A stretch of DNA of 62,363 nt from Microbacterium testaceum (lineage in GTDB: Bacteria; Actinomycetota; Actinomycetes; Actinomycetales; Microbacteriaceae): the NCBI RefSeq assembly GCF_001476285.1, contig NZ_LDRU01000032.1:1-62363 (forward strand), written 5' to 3'. The translations under genes were made by a program, and so were the position numbers. Of this stretch, positions 14,523 to 23,454 are shown piece after piece. Numbering within the stretch: the stretch's first letter is position 1; the number at the start of each line of letters is the position of its first letter. Under the pieces are notes generated by a model. The model was not told the DNA's origin, ran no database searches, and saw nothing but the letters and a program-made list of their open reading frames with translations.

Positions 14523-15710
14523 TCAGGGCCGCAGGCCCGCGGCGACCGGTTTGAAGCCCGCGCGGATGTTCTCGCAGCACCCCGGGCGGCACACGTCGTA
14601 CCAGGGTCCGAGATCCGTCAGGTGCGGCCGCTCGGTCTTGGGCGTCCCCCTCAACCGCTCCTCGACGAGGTCGATGAGGCCGGACACGTACGCCGGGTCG
14701 ATGCCGGGCGTGGGCGTGCGCACCGCCCGGATGCCGGCTTCCTCCGCCGCCTCCATCGCCTCGGTGTCGAGGTCCCAGAGCACCTCCATGTGGTCACTCA
14801 CGAAGCCGAGCGGCACGATCACGACGGCCTCCGCTCCACGGCCGGGGAGCTCCGCGATCACGTCGTTGACGTCCGGCTCGAGCCAGGGCTGCGTCGGCGG
14901 GCCGGAGCGCGACTGGTAGACGAGCTCCCATTCGACGTCGGCGACCGCCGCGGCCACCTCGGCCATGACGAACGCCGCCACGGCCTTGTGCTGGGCCTCG
15001 TACGCACCGCCCTCGCCGAAGTCCACGTCCCGCGGGCCGGACCGCTGCGCGTCGGCGGTGGGGATCGAGTGGGTCGAGAAGAGGACGCGGATCTTCTCGG
15101 GGGCGATGCCGTCCGCCGTGAATTCGGACACGGCGGCCTTCACACCCTCGACGAAGGTCGAGACGAAGCCCGGGTGGTCGAAGAACTGGCGCACCTTGTC
15201 GATGGTCACCGTCTCGCCGAGGCCGGTTGCCTCGAGCACGCGGGCGTAGTCCTCGCGGTACTGGCGGCAGCTTGAGAACGAGCTGTAGGCGCTCGTCGCG
15301 ATGGCGAGAAGAGTGGTGTCTCCGGCCTCGGCGGCCTCGGTCACGGCCTCTTCGAGGTACGGCGCCCAGTTGCGGTTGCCCCAGTAGACGGGGAGACCCA
15401 GTCCGCGCTTCGCGATCTCCGCCTCCAGCGCCGCCTTCAGTTCGCGGTTGTGCTGGTTGATCGGGCTCACGCCGCCGAAGTGGCGGTAGTGGTGGGCGAC
15501 CTCTTCGAGGCGCTCATCGGGGATGCCGCGTCCGCGCGTGACGTTGCGCAGGAAGGGGATGACGTCGTCCTGGCCCTCCGGCCCGCCGAAGCCGGCGAGG
15601 AGGATGCCGTCGTACGCCACGGGGGTCTCGACCCACTTGGGTCCGGACGCCGCGGCGGGCGACGCGTAGAGGACGGTCTCAGGGTTGGTGTCCGTGTCGG
15701 TCGTGCTCAC
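14523..15710 (-). CDS. hemH: Coproporphyrin III ferrochelatase (CpfC/HemH)
   Basis: 395 aa. Inserts Fe(II) into a porphyrin late in haem synthesis. Catalytic H214 (FSTHSIP) and E309 (DHMEVLW) are present. C148 plus the C-terminal C374, C378 and C379 (CRPGCC) match the four ligands of the [2Fe-2S] cluster of actinobacterial ferrochelatases, which use coproporphyrin III as substrate. No other haem gene is in the window. GTG at 15710; divergent from pepN over 148 bp. Confidence 0.95.
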   Translation of the reverse strand: MSTTDTDTNPETVLYASPAAASGPKWVETPVAYDGILLAGFGGPEGQDDVIPFLRNVTRGRGIPDERLEEVAHHYRHFGGVSPINQHNRELKAALEAEIAKRGLGLPVYWGNRNWAPYLEEAVTEAAEAGDTTLLAIATSAYSSFSSCRQYREDYARVLEATGLGETVTIDKVRQFFDHPGFVSTFVEGVKAAVSEFTADGIAPEKIRVLFSTHSIPTADAQRSGPRDVDFGEGGAYEAQHKAVAAFVMAEVAAAVADVEWELVYQSRSGPPTQPWLEPDVNDVIAELPGRGAEAVVIVPLGFVSDHMEVLWDLDTEAMEAAEEAGIRAVRTPTPGIDPAYVSGLIDLVEERLRGTPKTERPHLTDLGPWYDVCRPGCCENIRAGFKPVAAGLRP

Positions 15711-15858
15711 GGTGACATCCTCCCACCTGCTCGACGGGGCAGGATGCGGGTTATCTCGTGACTAGGCTTATCTGGTTGTCATCGTCGCCGACGGCGTTCG
15801 TCGTCATCCGCGAGAGCGCTTTCTGCGGCGATCCACCCTCATCCCAGGGAGTACGCCA

Positions 15859-18408
15859 GTGCCAGGAGAGAACCTCACCCGCATCGAAGCACAGGAGCGT
15901 CGCGCGATCGTCGACACGCGCGCCTACGACGTGCAGCTCGACCTCACCCGCGGCGACGAGGTCTTCTCCTCGCGCACCGTGGTGACCTTCGCCGCCACCG
16001 AGGGCGCCTCGACGTTCATCGACCTCATCGCACGAACGGTCCACTCCGTCACGCTGAACGGTCGCACGCTCGACCCCGCTGTGGTGTTCGCCGACTCGCG
16101 CATCGCGCTCGACGACCTGGCATCCGAGAACGAGCTCGTCGTCGAAGCCGATTGCGAGTACACGAACACGGGTGAGGGTCTGCACCGCTTCGTCGACCCC
16201 GTCGACGGCGAGGTCTACCTCTACTCGCAGTTCGAGGTGCCCGACTCCCGCCGCATGTACACGGTGTTCGAGCAGCCCGACCTGAAGGCCGAGTTCACAT
16301 TCTCGGTCACGGCGCCCGCACGCTGGAAGGTCGTCTCGAACTCCCCCACACCCGCGCCGGTGGCCGTCTCCGACGACGTCGCCCGCTGGGACTTCCCCGC
16401 GACGCCGCGCATCTCGTCATACATCACCGCACTCGTCGCCGGCCCTTACGAAGCGACCTACAGCGAGCTGACGAGTGCCGACGGCCGCGTCATCCCCCTC
16501 GGTGTCTTCGCGCGCAAGAGCCTCTGGCAGTACCTGGATGCCGACTACGTCTTCGAGAAGACCCGTCAGGGCTTCGCCTACTTCGAGGAGAAGTTCGGCT
16601 TCCCGTACCCCTTCGCCAAGTACGACCAGCTGTTCGTGCCCGAGTTCAACGCGGGCGCGATGGAGAACGCCGGTGCGGTGACGTTCACCGAGACCTACGT
16701 CTTCCGGAGCAAGGTGACGGATGCCGTGAAGGAGCGCCGCGTCGTCACGATCCTGCACGAGCTCGCCCACATGTGGTTCGGCGACCTCGTCACGATGAAG
16801 TGGTGGAACGACCTCTGGTTGAACGAGTCGTTCGCCGAGTGGGCGTCGACCATCGCCACGGCCGAGGCGACCGAGTGGGAGGCCGCCTGGACGACCTTCA
16901 ACGCGATGGAGAAGACCTGGGCGTACCGTCAGGACCAGCTGCCGTCGACCCACCCCGTCGTCGCCGAGATCAACGACCTCGAGGACGTGCAGGTCAACTT
17001 CGACGGCATCACGTACGCGAAGGGTGGATCGGTGCTCAAGCAGCTCGCCGCCTGGGTCGGCATCGAGCAGTTCTTCGCCGGTGTCGCGGCGTACTTCCAG
17101 AAGCACCAGTGGTCGAACACCGAGGTGGGCGATCTTCTCGTCGAGCTCGAGGCCACCAGCGGTCGCGACCTCGGCGACTGGGCGAAGAAGTGGCTCGAGA
17201 CCGCGGGCGTCAACACCCTCACCCCGCTCATCGAGGAAGGCGCAGACGGCACCGTCTCGCGCTTCGCGATCGTGCAGACCGCCCCCGCCGACTACCCCAC
17301 CATCCGTCCCCACCGCCTGGGCGTCGGCTTCTACTCGTTGAACGATGCCGGCGCCCTCGAGCGCGTGCATCACGTCGAGATCGATGTCGACGGCGACCGC
17401 ACCGAGGTGCCCGAACTGCGCGGCATCCGTCGTCCCGACCTCGTCCTGCTGAACGACAACGACCTCGCCTACGCGAAGATCCGCCTCGACGAGCGGTCGC
17501 TCGCCACGGCCATCGCGCACCTGAAGGACATCTCCGACCCCCTGGCGCGCTCGCTCGTCTGGGGCGCCGCGTGGGATCAGACCCGGGATGCCGAGGCCTC
17601 GGCGACCGACTACCTCGACCTCGTGCTGCGCAACATCGGCTCCGAGACCGAGTCGACCACCGTCCGCACGACGCTGGCCCAGCTGCAACTCGCGGCGAAC
17701 TCGTACGTCGCGCCCGCGAAGCGGGAGGCGTCGCGCGAACGCGTCGCGGACGGTCTGTGGGAGCTCGCGCAAGCGGCTGGGGCCGGCAGCGACAGCCAGC
17801 TGCAGTTCGTCACGGCGTTCGCGTCGGCGGCATCCACTCCCGCGCACGCCGAGACCGTGAAAGCTCTGCGCGACGGAGAGATCACGCTCGAGGGTCTGAC
17901 CATCGACACCGATCTGTCGTGGCAGCTGCTGGTGTCGCTCGCCTCGGCGGGCGCCGTCACCGCGGCCGAGATCGATGAGGCGCGCGCCGCCGACAACACG
18001 GCGAAGGGCGGAGAGTTCGCGGCGATGGCCAAGGCGTCGCTGCCGTCGCACGAGGCGAAGCAGGAGGCGTGGGACTCGCTCATCGAACGCACCGACGCTC
18101 CCAACACGATCGTGCGCTCCACCGCTGCGGGCTTCACCAACCCGGCGACCGTCGAAGTCCTGGCCGACTTCGTCGAGCCCTACTTCGCGATGCTGCTGCC
18201 GATCTGGGAGTCGCGTAGCTACCAGATCGCGCAGTACCTCATCGTGGGTCTGTATCCCGCCGCTCTCGCGAGCGCGGCTCTGCGCGACGCCACGCGTGGC
18301 TGGCTCGCCGAGCACAAGGACGCCGCGCCGGCGCTCCGCCGACTGGTGAGCGAGAACCTCGCCGGAGTGGAGCGCGCCCTGGCCGTTCAGGAGCGCGACG
18401 CGGTGTAA
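15859..18408 (+). CDS. pepN: Aminopeptidase N, M1 family
   Basis: 849 aa. The exopeptidase motif GAMEN (266-270) and zinc site H300-E-x2-H304 with E323 (HELAHMW...LWLNESFAEW) are intact; a conserved Tyr further on would stabilise the transition state. Followed by the C-terminal ERAP1-like helical domain. Removes N-terminal residues from peptides in the cytosol. GTG at 15859 has AGGGAG 8 nt upstream. A possible -10 TAGGCT lies near 15764, giving a leader of about 90 nt. Confidence 0.96.
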   Translation: MPGENLTRIEAQERRAIVDTRAYDVQLDLTRGDEVFSSRTVVTFAATEGASTFIDLIARTVHSVTLNGRTLDPAVVFADSRIALDDLASENELVVEADCEYTNTGEGLHRFVDPVDGEVYLYSQFEVPDSRRMYTVFEQPDLKAEFTFSVTAPARWKVVSNSPTPAPVAVSDDVARWDFPATPRISSYITALVAGPYEATYSELTSADGRVIPLGVFARKSLWQYLDADYVFEKTRQGFAYFEEKFGFPYPFAKYDQLFVPEFNAGAMENAGAVTFTETYVFRSKVTDAVKERRVVTILHELAHMWFGDLVTMKWWNDLWLNESFAEWASTIATAEATEWEAAWTTFNAMEKTWAYRQDQLPSTHPVVAEINDLEDVQVNFDGITYAKGGSVLKQLAAWVGIEQFFAGVAAYFQKHQWSNTEVGDLLVELEATSGRDLGDWAKKWLETAGVNTLTPLIEEGADGTVSRFAIVQTAPADYPTIRPHRLGVGFYSLNDAGALERVHHVEIDVDGDRTEVPELRGIRRPDLVLLNDNDLAYAKIRLDERSLATAIAHLKDISDPLARSLVWGAAWDQTRDAEASATDYLDLVLRNIGSETESTTVRTTLAQLQLAANSYVAPAKREASRERVADGLWELAQAAGAGSDSQLQFVTAFASAASTPAHAETVKALRDGEITLEGLTIDTDLSWQLLVSLASAGAVTAAEIDEARAADNTAKGGEFAAMAKASLPSHEAKQEAWDSLIERTDAPNTIVRSTAAGFTNPATVEVLADFVEPYFAMLLPIWESRSYQIAQYLIVGLYPAALASAALRDATRGWLAEHKDAAPALRRLVSENLAGVERALAVQERDAV

Positions 18409-18423
18409 CGCCCGCCCTGACCT

Positions 18424-18458
18424 CGGATGCCTCCGCTCCCTCAGAGCGGGGGCATCCG
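18424..18458 (+). terminator. pepN terminator hairpin with GGATGCC/GGCATCC arms
   Basis: CGGATGCCTCCGCTC pairs with GAGCGGGGGCATCCG around CCTCA, followed by TCGTTT. The outer arms are the enriched 7-mer and its complement. Confidence 0.8.
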
Positions 18459-18490
18459 TCGTTTCCAGGCCGCGCTGAGGAGCCGCTCGT

Positions 18491-18496
18491 TACGAT
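18491..18496 (+). promoter_or_regulatory. -10 element TACGAT for leaderless mscS-type gene
   Basis: TACGAT is followed by 7 nt (GGGAGGG) and the ATG at 18504. Confidence 0.6.
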
Positions 18497-18503
18497 GGGA
18501 GGG

Positions 18504-19745
18504 ATGTCACTTCTCGCCGAAGTCCCCGAACCGTCTCCCTCGCAGTCCGTCGACCCGGGCAACCTGACGAGCATCGACACCTGGACCTGGATCGGCGGCC
18601 AGCTGCTCGGGTTCGGTGGCGTCCTGCTGCAGATCCTGGGCATCATCGTCGGCGTCGCGGTCGCCGCGTGGCTCCTCCGCGTGATCATCCGCCGAGTGGT
18701 CGACCGCATCGTCAACGGCGCCAAGAGCAAGGCCCGGGTCGACGACACGCAGGCGCTCGACAGATCCCCGCTCAGCGCGGTCCGTCTCGTCCAGCGGACG
18801 CGAACCCTCGGCACGATCCTCCAGAACATCGTCAACGTGATCCTGGTCGTCGTCGCCCTGGTGTGGATAGCCACCATCGTGGCTCCCGACGCGCTGGCAT
18901 CCCTCACGCTGCTGACGGCGGCCGTCGGTGCCGGACTCGGCTTCGGCGCCCAGAACATCGTCAAGGACGTGCTGAACGGCATCTTCATCGTCGCCGAAGA
19001 CCAGATCGGTATCGGCGACGTCGTCGACCTCGGTCTCGCGACCGGCATCGTCGAGTTCGTGAGCGTGCGCATCACCCACGTCCGCGACGTGAACGGCACC
19101 CTCTGGTACGTCCGCAACGGCGAGATCACGCGCATCGGCAACATGTCGCAGGGGTGGTCGCGCGTCATCATCGACCTCGCGGTTCCAACGGACGCCGATC
19201 TGGACGATGTCGAGACCGCGATGCTCACCGCTGCGAAGGCCATGGCGAAGGAGCCGAAGTGGCGCTCGCGCATCATCGAGCAGCCCGAGATCTGGGGGCT
19301 GGAGTCGATCAGCGGCGACGCCCTCGTCATCCGGCTCGTCATGAAGACCCGATCGAGCGCGAAAGACGACGTCGCTCGCGAGCTGCGCGCCCGGCTGAAG
19401 CGCGCGATCGACGCGATGGGGATCGCCCTGCCGCAGCTCAACTCGATCACGCTCACCGGGCCCGAGGGCGCGCAGAGCGTTCGGGGCGCGCACCCGCCGA
19501 AGACCAAGGAAACGCAGGTGGCCCCCGGCGCGGAGCGGCCGCGGTGGCGCCCCCGCGGTCGGAAGCTCGAGGTGTCCGAGACGGTCGAGGACCGCGCGTC
19601 CGACGTGCCGCCCCGGGTCAAGAAGAAGAAGGCCGTGCGGGACGACACCCCGACGGCCGTCGTGAACCTGCCGGACGCGCCGGGCGTCGACCAGCCCAAG
19701 CCGACCCCGCCCGCTGTTCGGGCTGACGAGAAAGACACCCCGTGA
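18504..19745 (+). CDS. Small-conductance mechanosensitive channel (MscS family)
   Basis: 413 aa. Membrane helices near 25-60 and 100-125 precede the pore-lining segment rich in Ala/Gly (LLTAAVGAGLGFGAQNIVKDVLNG) and the cytoplasmic MscS beta domain (GIGDVV..GIVEFVSVRITHVRD, then NMSQGWSRV). Releases solutes on hypo-osmotic shock. The last 85 residues are a charged, Pro-rich tail with a KKKK cluster, absent from minimal MscS. ATG 18504 is preferred as leaderless; an in-frame ATG at 18495 is the alternative. Its stop overlaps the globin start (GTGA). Confidence 0.92.
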   Translation: MSLLAEVPEPSPSQSVDPGNLTSIDTWTWIGGQLLGFGGVLLQILGIIVGVAVAAWLLRVIIRRVVDRIVNGAKSKARVDDTQALDRSPLSAVRLVQRTRTLGTILQNIVNVILVVVALVWIATIVAPDALASLTLLTAAVGAGLGFGAQNIVKDVLNGIFIVAEDQIGIGDVVDLGLATGIVEFVSVRITHVRDVNGTLWYVRNGEITRIGNMSQGWSRVIIDLAVPTDADLDDVETAMLTAAKAMAKEPKWRSRIIEQPEIWGLESISGDALVIRLVMKTRSSAKDDVARELRARLKRAIDAMGIALPQLNSITLTGPEGAQSVRGAHPPKTKETQVAPGAERPRWRPRGRKLEVSETVEDRASDVPPRVKKKKAVRDDTPTAVVNLPDAPGVDQPKPTPPAVRADEKDTP

Positions 19746-20215
19746 GCGAGCCAATGAGCGAGCCCGTGAGCTTCTACGACCAGGTCGGGGGGATGGACAC
19801 CTTCCGCCGACTGGTCGATGCGTTCTATCGCGGTGTCGCCACCGACGAGGTGCTGAAGCCGATGTACCCCGAGGAAGACCTCGGGCCCGCGGCCGAACGT
19901 CTCACGCTCTTCCTCGCCCAGTACTGGGGCGGCCCGACGACCTATGGCGCGACGCGCGGACACCCGCGCCTGCGCATGCGGCACATGCCGTTCCACGTCG
20001 ACCCCGACGCGCGCGATCGATGGTTGCGACACATGCGTGCCGCGGTGGACGAGATCGCCCTCCCACCCGCGTTCGAGGCGCCCCTCTGGGACTATCTCGA
20101 GCGTGCCGCGTACGCGATGGTCAACACCTTCGAGGCGCGGGGCATCGGGCCGCAGCAGAACGGCCGCCCCGACACGGGTCTCCCCGTCCGTGCGGCCGAC
20201 GGATCGCCCTCGTAA
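19742..20215 (+). CDS. Truncated haemoglobin, group II (GlbO type)
   Basis: 157 aa. Begins with the characteristic FYDQVGG, followed by F.RLVDAFY, PMYPE, LFLAQYWGGP and RMRHMPFHV, the proximal-histidine region of group II globins. Likely binds O2/NO haem-dependently in the cytosol; suggested roles are O2 supply or peroxide and NO detoxification. GTG at 19742 overlaps the MscS stop, so the two are coupled; a second Met at codon 5 could also serve. Confidence 0.93.
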   Translation: MSEPMSEPVSFYDQVGGMDTFRRLVDAFYRGVATDEVLKPMYPEEDLGPAAERLTLFLAQYWGGPTTYGATRGHPRLRMRHMPFHVDPDARDRWLRHMRAAVDEIALPPAFEAPLWDYLERAAYAMVNTFEARGIGPQQNGRPDTGLPVRAADGSPS

Positions 20216-20254
20216 CCACGCATCTACGGGAGGCGGTCCTCGCACCGCGATCCG

Positions 20255-21094
20255 TCAGAAGAGGTCTTTCAAGCCCGGCAGCTCGAACCCCGACAGCTGC
20301 TCGCCGAAGCCCGTCACGGCATCCGGGGCTCCGTCGGCCAGCTCCCCGATCCCGGTCCCCTCGGCGAGAGAGGAGAGATCGGCACCGGATGCCAGGGCCT
20401 CGAGGTCGACCCCTTCGGCGAGCCCCGCGAAGTCGACGCCCATCTCCCCCGCCTGTGCGAGCAGGGGTGCGGCGACGGCGCTGACGACAGCCCCGCCGGC
20501 GACGGCCGCGAGCAGTCCTCCGGCTCCCACCACGCCGGCCCCGACGAGTCCGCCCCGTCCGGCCTTGGCCAGCAGCGCCGACATCCGCCCGGGGCGAGCC
20601 GCTTCGGCCCGTGCCGCGGTCCGCGCGAGATCCGCGGGGTCATCGGAGCGGGGCCGCTCGCGCGGATCGAGATCGGCGTCCATCCGAGACCGCACGTGCG
20701 CCCTCTGATCGGGGGTCAAGCGGGCGAAGGCCTCGCGGTGCATCTGCTCGACGCGGTCGGGGTCTGCCGTTCGCAGCAGATAGTCGTAGCGGGCGATCGC
20801 GGCGCGATCGTCGGCCGACGGAGTCGCAGCCGAGGCCCCGCCGGATGCGTGTCGGGCGCCGTGGGTGACTCCGGCCGGCGGGGGCGCGTAGCGGCCGGGG
20901 GTGCCGGCCGCGGGCGGAGGCGTCGAGGACGCGGGCGCGTCTCCGCGCCGATCGCCGGTGACGGCATCCGCGGCGGAGCGGACCATGTCGCGCCAATCGC
21001 GACCACCGGGGGCGGGGCGCGAGCCGGCACCGGAGGAGGACGCCTTGTCGACGGCCTTCGAAGCGAGATCGAACAGGCGGGAGAACGAGACCAT
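20255..21094 (-). CDS. Hypothetical protein of microbacterial type, Pro/Ala linker plus Gly/Ala-rich C-terminus
   Basis: 280 aa, no assigned function. N-terminal FSRLFDLASKAVDKASS, a disordered Pro/Ala-rich segment (about 35-95), a helical middle with IARYDYLLRTADPDRVEQMHREAFARLTPDQRAHVRSRM-like repeats broken into two helices, then Gly/Ala-rich hydrophobic stretches (about 165-215) that may insert in the membrane or aggregate. Similar proteins are sometimes labelled 'cation-transporting ATPase', which nothing here supports. ATG at 21094 with GAGAGGTG upstream. Confidence 0.75.
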   Translation of the reverse strand: MVSFSRLFDLASKAVDKASSSGAGSRPAPGGRDWRDMVRSAADAVTGDRRGDAPASSTPPPAAGTPGRYAPPPAGVTHGARHASGGASAATPSADDRAAIARYDYLLRTADPDRVEQMHREAFARLTPDQRAHVRSRMDADLDPRERPRSDDPADLARTAARAEAARPGRMSALLAKAGRGGLVGAGVVGAGGLLAAVAGGAVVSAVAAPLLAQAGEMGVDFAGLAEGVDLEALASGADLSSLAEGTGIGELADGAPDAVTGFGEQLSGFELPGLKDLF

Positions 21095-21274
21095 GGGGGC
21101 ACCTCTCGACGGGCAGCACACGGCTGCGACGTCAAGGTCTCCTCCGCCGAAACCGGCCCGACGCACCCGGAGGCCAACGGTGACCTCGTGATGACGGATG
21201 CATCGCGATGGGAGTACTCCCCTTGCTGCATCCAGCGTAGAGACGCCGCCTTTGCGTTCCCTGAGTTCCCTGAA

Positions 21275-21943
21275 TCAGCTCCCGGTCGTGCGCACCGCGG
21301 TCAGCCCGGAACGCACCGGCCCCCGCACGAGAACGTGCCCACGCGCGAGCGTGACGCGAGTCCACGCGCCGCTCCTGCGCACGGGCGCCTCCTCGCCCCC
21401 GGCGATGAATCCGAGCGCGAACGCGGCGAAGGCCGTACCGAGGGGCAGTCCCCCGAGGGCCTCGTCGGGCTGTCCCCATACCTGCGCGCGAACCGTCCGG
21501 ACGACGTCCTCGCCGGCATCCGTGGGAAGAGAATCGGCGACGGCCGCCACTCCGTACTGGGCGCGGGATGCCAGAACAGCGGCGTCGATGGCATCCGTCT
21601 GCTCCCATCCGCTCCGCGGAGGAGAGATACCCGCCCACGCGGGCGAGGTCCCCGTCTCGGGCAGAACGACGGCGGACGCGTCATCCGGGGCCGGCAGCAG
21701 CGCGGATGCCTCGACGACGAGGTCGCACTCGAGCTCCGGATCGATGGCGGAGACGCGCATCCCGAGCACCGTCGGCGTCGCGTCGAACAAGCCGCGCGGT
21801 GCGAGGGGAGCCGCGGTCGTGGCGAGGACGCCGGAGGCGGCGCGGAGGCGCACCGTGCCGTCTCCGAGACGGATGGCCCGGGAGGCGAAGGTGAGCAGGT
21901 CGGCTGCCGCCTGCGGGTCGGGGAACAACAGGCGCGCGGACAC
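21275..21943 (-). CDS. Conserved actinobacterial hypothetical protein
   Basis: 222 aa, function not recognised. Predicted soluble alpha/beta protein with no signal peptide or known motif; MSARLLFPDPQAAADLLTFA and ARGHVLVRGPV are the most regular parts. Coding bias is normal for the window. Leaderless start: TAGTTT at 21956-21951, seven bases, GTG 21943. Divergent from the TesB-type thioesterase gene over about 50 bp. Confidence 0.75.
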   Translation of the reverse strand: MSARLLFPDPQAAADLLTFASRAIRLGDGTVRLRAASGVLATTAAPLAPRGLFDATPTVLGMRVSAIDPELECDLVVEASALLPAPDDASAVVLPETGTSPAWAGISPPRSGWEQTDAIDAAVLASRAQYGVAAVADSLPTDAGEDVVRTVRAQVWGQPDEALGGLPLGTAFAAFALGFIAGGEEAPVRRSGAWTRVTLARGHVLVRGPVRSGLTAVRTTGS

Positions 21944-21950
21944 CCGCCCT

Positions 21951-21956
21951 AAACTA
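21951..21956 (-). promoter_or_regulatory. -10 element TAGTTT for leaderless hypothetical gene
   Basis: TAGTTT, 7 nt, then GTG at 21943. Confidence 0.55.
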
Positions 21957-21996
21957 TCAAGCGGTGCGGGTACGCCGCGCCGGAACGGGAGTCAGC

Positions 21997-22866
21997 GTGA
22001 CCGACGCCAACGATCCCGTGGCGTCCCTCCTCGCGGTGCTGGATCTCCGCGATGCCGGCGCCCGGACGACCGAAGACATCTTCACGGGCGTGTCGCAGCC
22101 GATGCCGACCGGTCGTGTCTACGGCGGGCAGGTGCTCGCGCAGACGATCGTGGCCGCCTCTCGCACCCTTCCGCCCGAGCGGACGGTGCACTCGATGCAC
22201 GGCTACTTCCTGCGTCCCGGCGACCCGACGGACGGCATCACGTTCTCGGTGGACCGCATCCACGACGGTCGGTCCTTCTCCACACGGCGGACGCAGGCGT
22301 TCCAGTCCGGTGTGCCGATCTTCTCGATGATCGCGTCGTTCCAGGACGACGACCCGGGACTCGAACACTTCGAACCGATGCCCGACGGTGTCCCCACCCC
22401 GGAGGCCATTCCGACCCTCGAGGTCGACGCCCTGCACCCGATCAGCAGGCGCATGCTGTCAGCCAGCCCCGTCGAAGTGCGTCATGTCGCCTCGCCGCTC
22501 TACGCCTCGGCGGAGGGCCCTCACGTGCCGAGGCAGGCCGTGTGGATGAAGCTGCGCCGCCCCGTCGGCGATGACCCGGCCGTCCACCGCGCCGCGCTGG
22601 CGTACCTCAGCGACCTGACGATCCAGGAGTCCATCCTGCGGGCCCACGGCGTCGCGTGGAACACGCCGGGGCTGAGAGTCGCGAGCCTCGACCACGCGAT
22701 GTGGTGGCACCGCCCGGGCCGCGTCGACGACTGGCTGCTGTACGTGCAGGAGTCGCCGAACGCGCGCGGCGGTCGCGGATTGTCGACAGGCCGCATCTAC
22801 GGTCGCGACGGCGTCCTCATCGCGAGCGTCGCCCAAGAGGTCATGGTGCGGGTTCCCCGCGACTGA
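21997..22866 (+). CDS. tesB: Acyl-CoA thioesterase II (TesB-type, double hotdog)
   Basis: 289 aa. Two hotdog repeats: the first with F.G.SQPMPTGRVYGGQVLAQ and HSMHGYFLRPGDP, the second with the Asp-containing LDHAMWWHRP and the GRGLSTGRIYGRDG end. These hold the Asp/Thr/Gln catalytic set of TesB. Hydrolyses medium- and long-chain acyl-CoA. GTG 21997 has GGGAG six bases upstream and was preferred to an earlier in-frame GTG. Confidence 0.94.
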   Translation: MTDANDPVASLLAVLDLRDAGARTTEDIFTGVSQPMPTGRVYGGQVLAQTIVAASRTLPPERTVHSMHGYFLRPGDPTDGITFSVDRIHDGRSFSTRRTQAFQSGVPIFSMIASFQDDDPGLEHFEPMPDGVPTPEAIPTLEVDALHPISRRMLSASPVEVRHVASPLYASAEGPHVPRQAVWMKLRRPVGDDPAVHRAALAYLSDLTIQESILRAHGVAWNTPGLRVASLDHAMWWHRPGRVDDWLLYVQESPNARGGRGLSTGRIYGRDGVLIASVAQEVMVRVPRD

Positions 22867-22869
22867 TTC

Positions 22870-22893
22870 CGGATGCCGAGCCCTCGGCATCCG
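22870..22893. terminator. Convergent terminator with GGATGCC/GGCATCC arms
   Basis: CGGATGCCGAG pairs with CTCGGCATCCG in the 42-bp gap between tesB and the second thioesterase gene. Confidence 0.75.
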
Positions 22894-22908
22894 TTCGCCC
22901 TGTCGTGG

Positions 22909-23454
22909 TCAGCTGCGGCCGGGCCGACGGCGATACTCGATGGGCGCTCCGACGTAGGGCGCCCACGCCGAGCGCTCGGTCTCGCTCCAGCGGATCGGTC
23001 GCCCGCTGGCGGTGTCGACGAGCACGACCACTGCCGTGGCGCGTGCGTACAGCGTCGGCTCGGCGTCGCCGACAGGGCTGTAGACCTCGAAGCAGATGTC
23101 GGCGCTCGAACCGCCCATGGCGCCGATCCACATCCTGACGTCGAGGGGGCGCTGGCTGTAGGGCACGGGACGGAGGTACTCGATCTCCTGCCGGGCGATG
23201 AGCGTGGCGCGGTCTCCCCCGCTGTCGAGCACGTCCATGTCGAACACGGCGGTCGGAAGCGGTTCGCCCTCACCGTCGCTGAACCAGAATGCCCGCAGAC
23301 GCGCCTCTTCGAGGAGCTTCAGCATCGAGGTGTTGTTGACGTGCCCGAGGGCGTCGAGGTCGCCCCATCGCAGGTGGATGGGGACGTGGACCCGCGAGGG
23401 CCCGGCGGATGCCGGACCCTCGTCGGGGGTCACCGAAGCGACGTCGTCAGTCAC
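22909..23454 (-). CDS. Acyl-CoA thioesterase, 4HBT single-hotdog family
   Basis: 181 aa. HLRWGDLDALGHVNN with its Asp and His is the active-site signature of 4-hydroxybenzoyl-CoA thioesterase-like proteins; FDMDVLDSGGD and EYLRPVPYSQ follow. Substrate unknown, probably a short- or medium-chain acyl-CoA. The GTG at 23454 lies just before the ettA stop (23449-23447), so the gene is read together with ettA; an earlier in-frame start would add 16 Arg/Pro-rich residues and is less likely. Confidence 0.9.
   Translation of the reverse strand: MTDDVASVTPDEGPASAGPSRVHVPIHLRWGDLDALGHVNNTSMLKLLEEARLRAFWFSDGEGEPLPTAVFDMDVLDSGGDRATLIARQEIEYLRPVPYSQRPLDVRMWIGAMGGSSADICFEVYSPVGDAEPTLYARATAVVVLVDTASGRPIRWSETERSAWAPYVGAPIEYRRRPGRS

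Noticed and set aside
16417..18315. 632-codon open frame on the minus strand across pepN
   Set aside because: Lies fully antisense to a gene with all catalytic motifs. The protein is Arg/Glu/Gly-rich without domains, the typical mirror frame of GC-rich genes.
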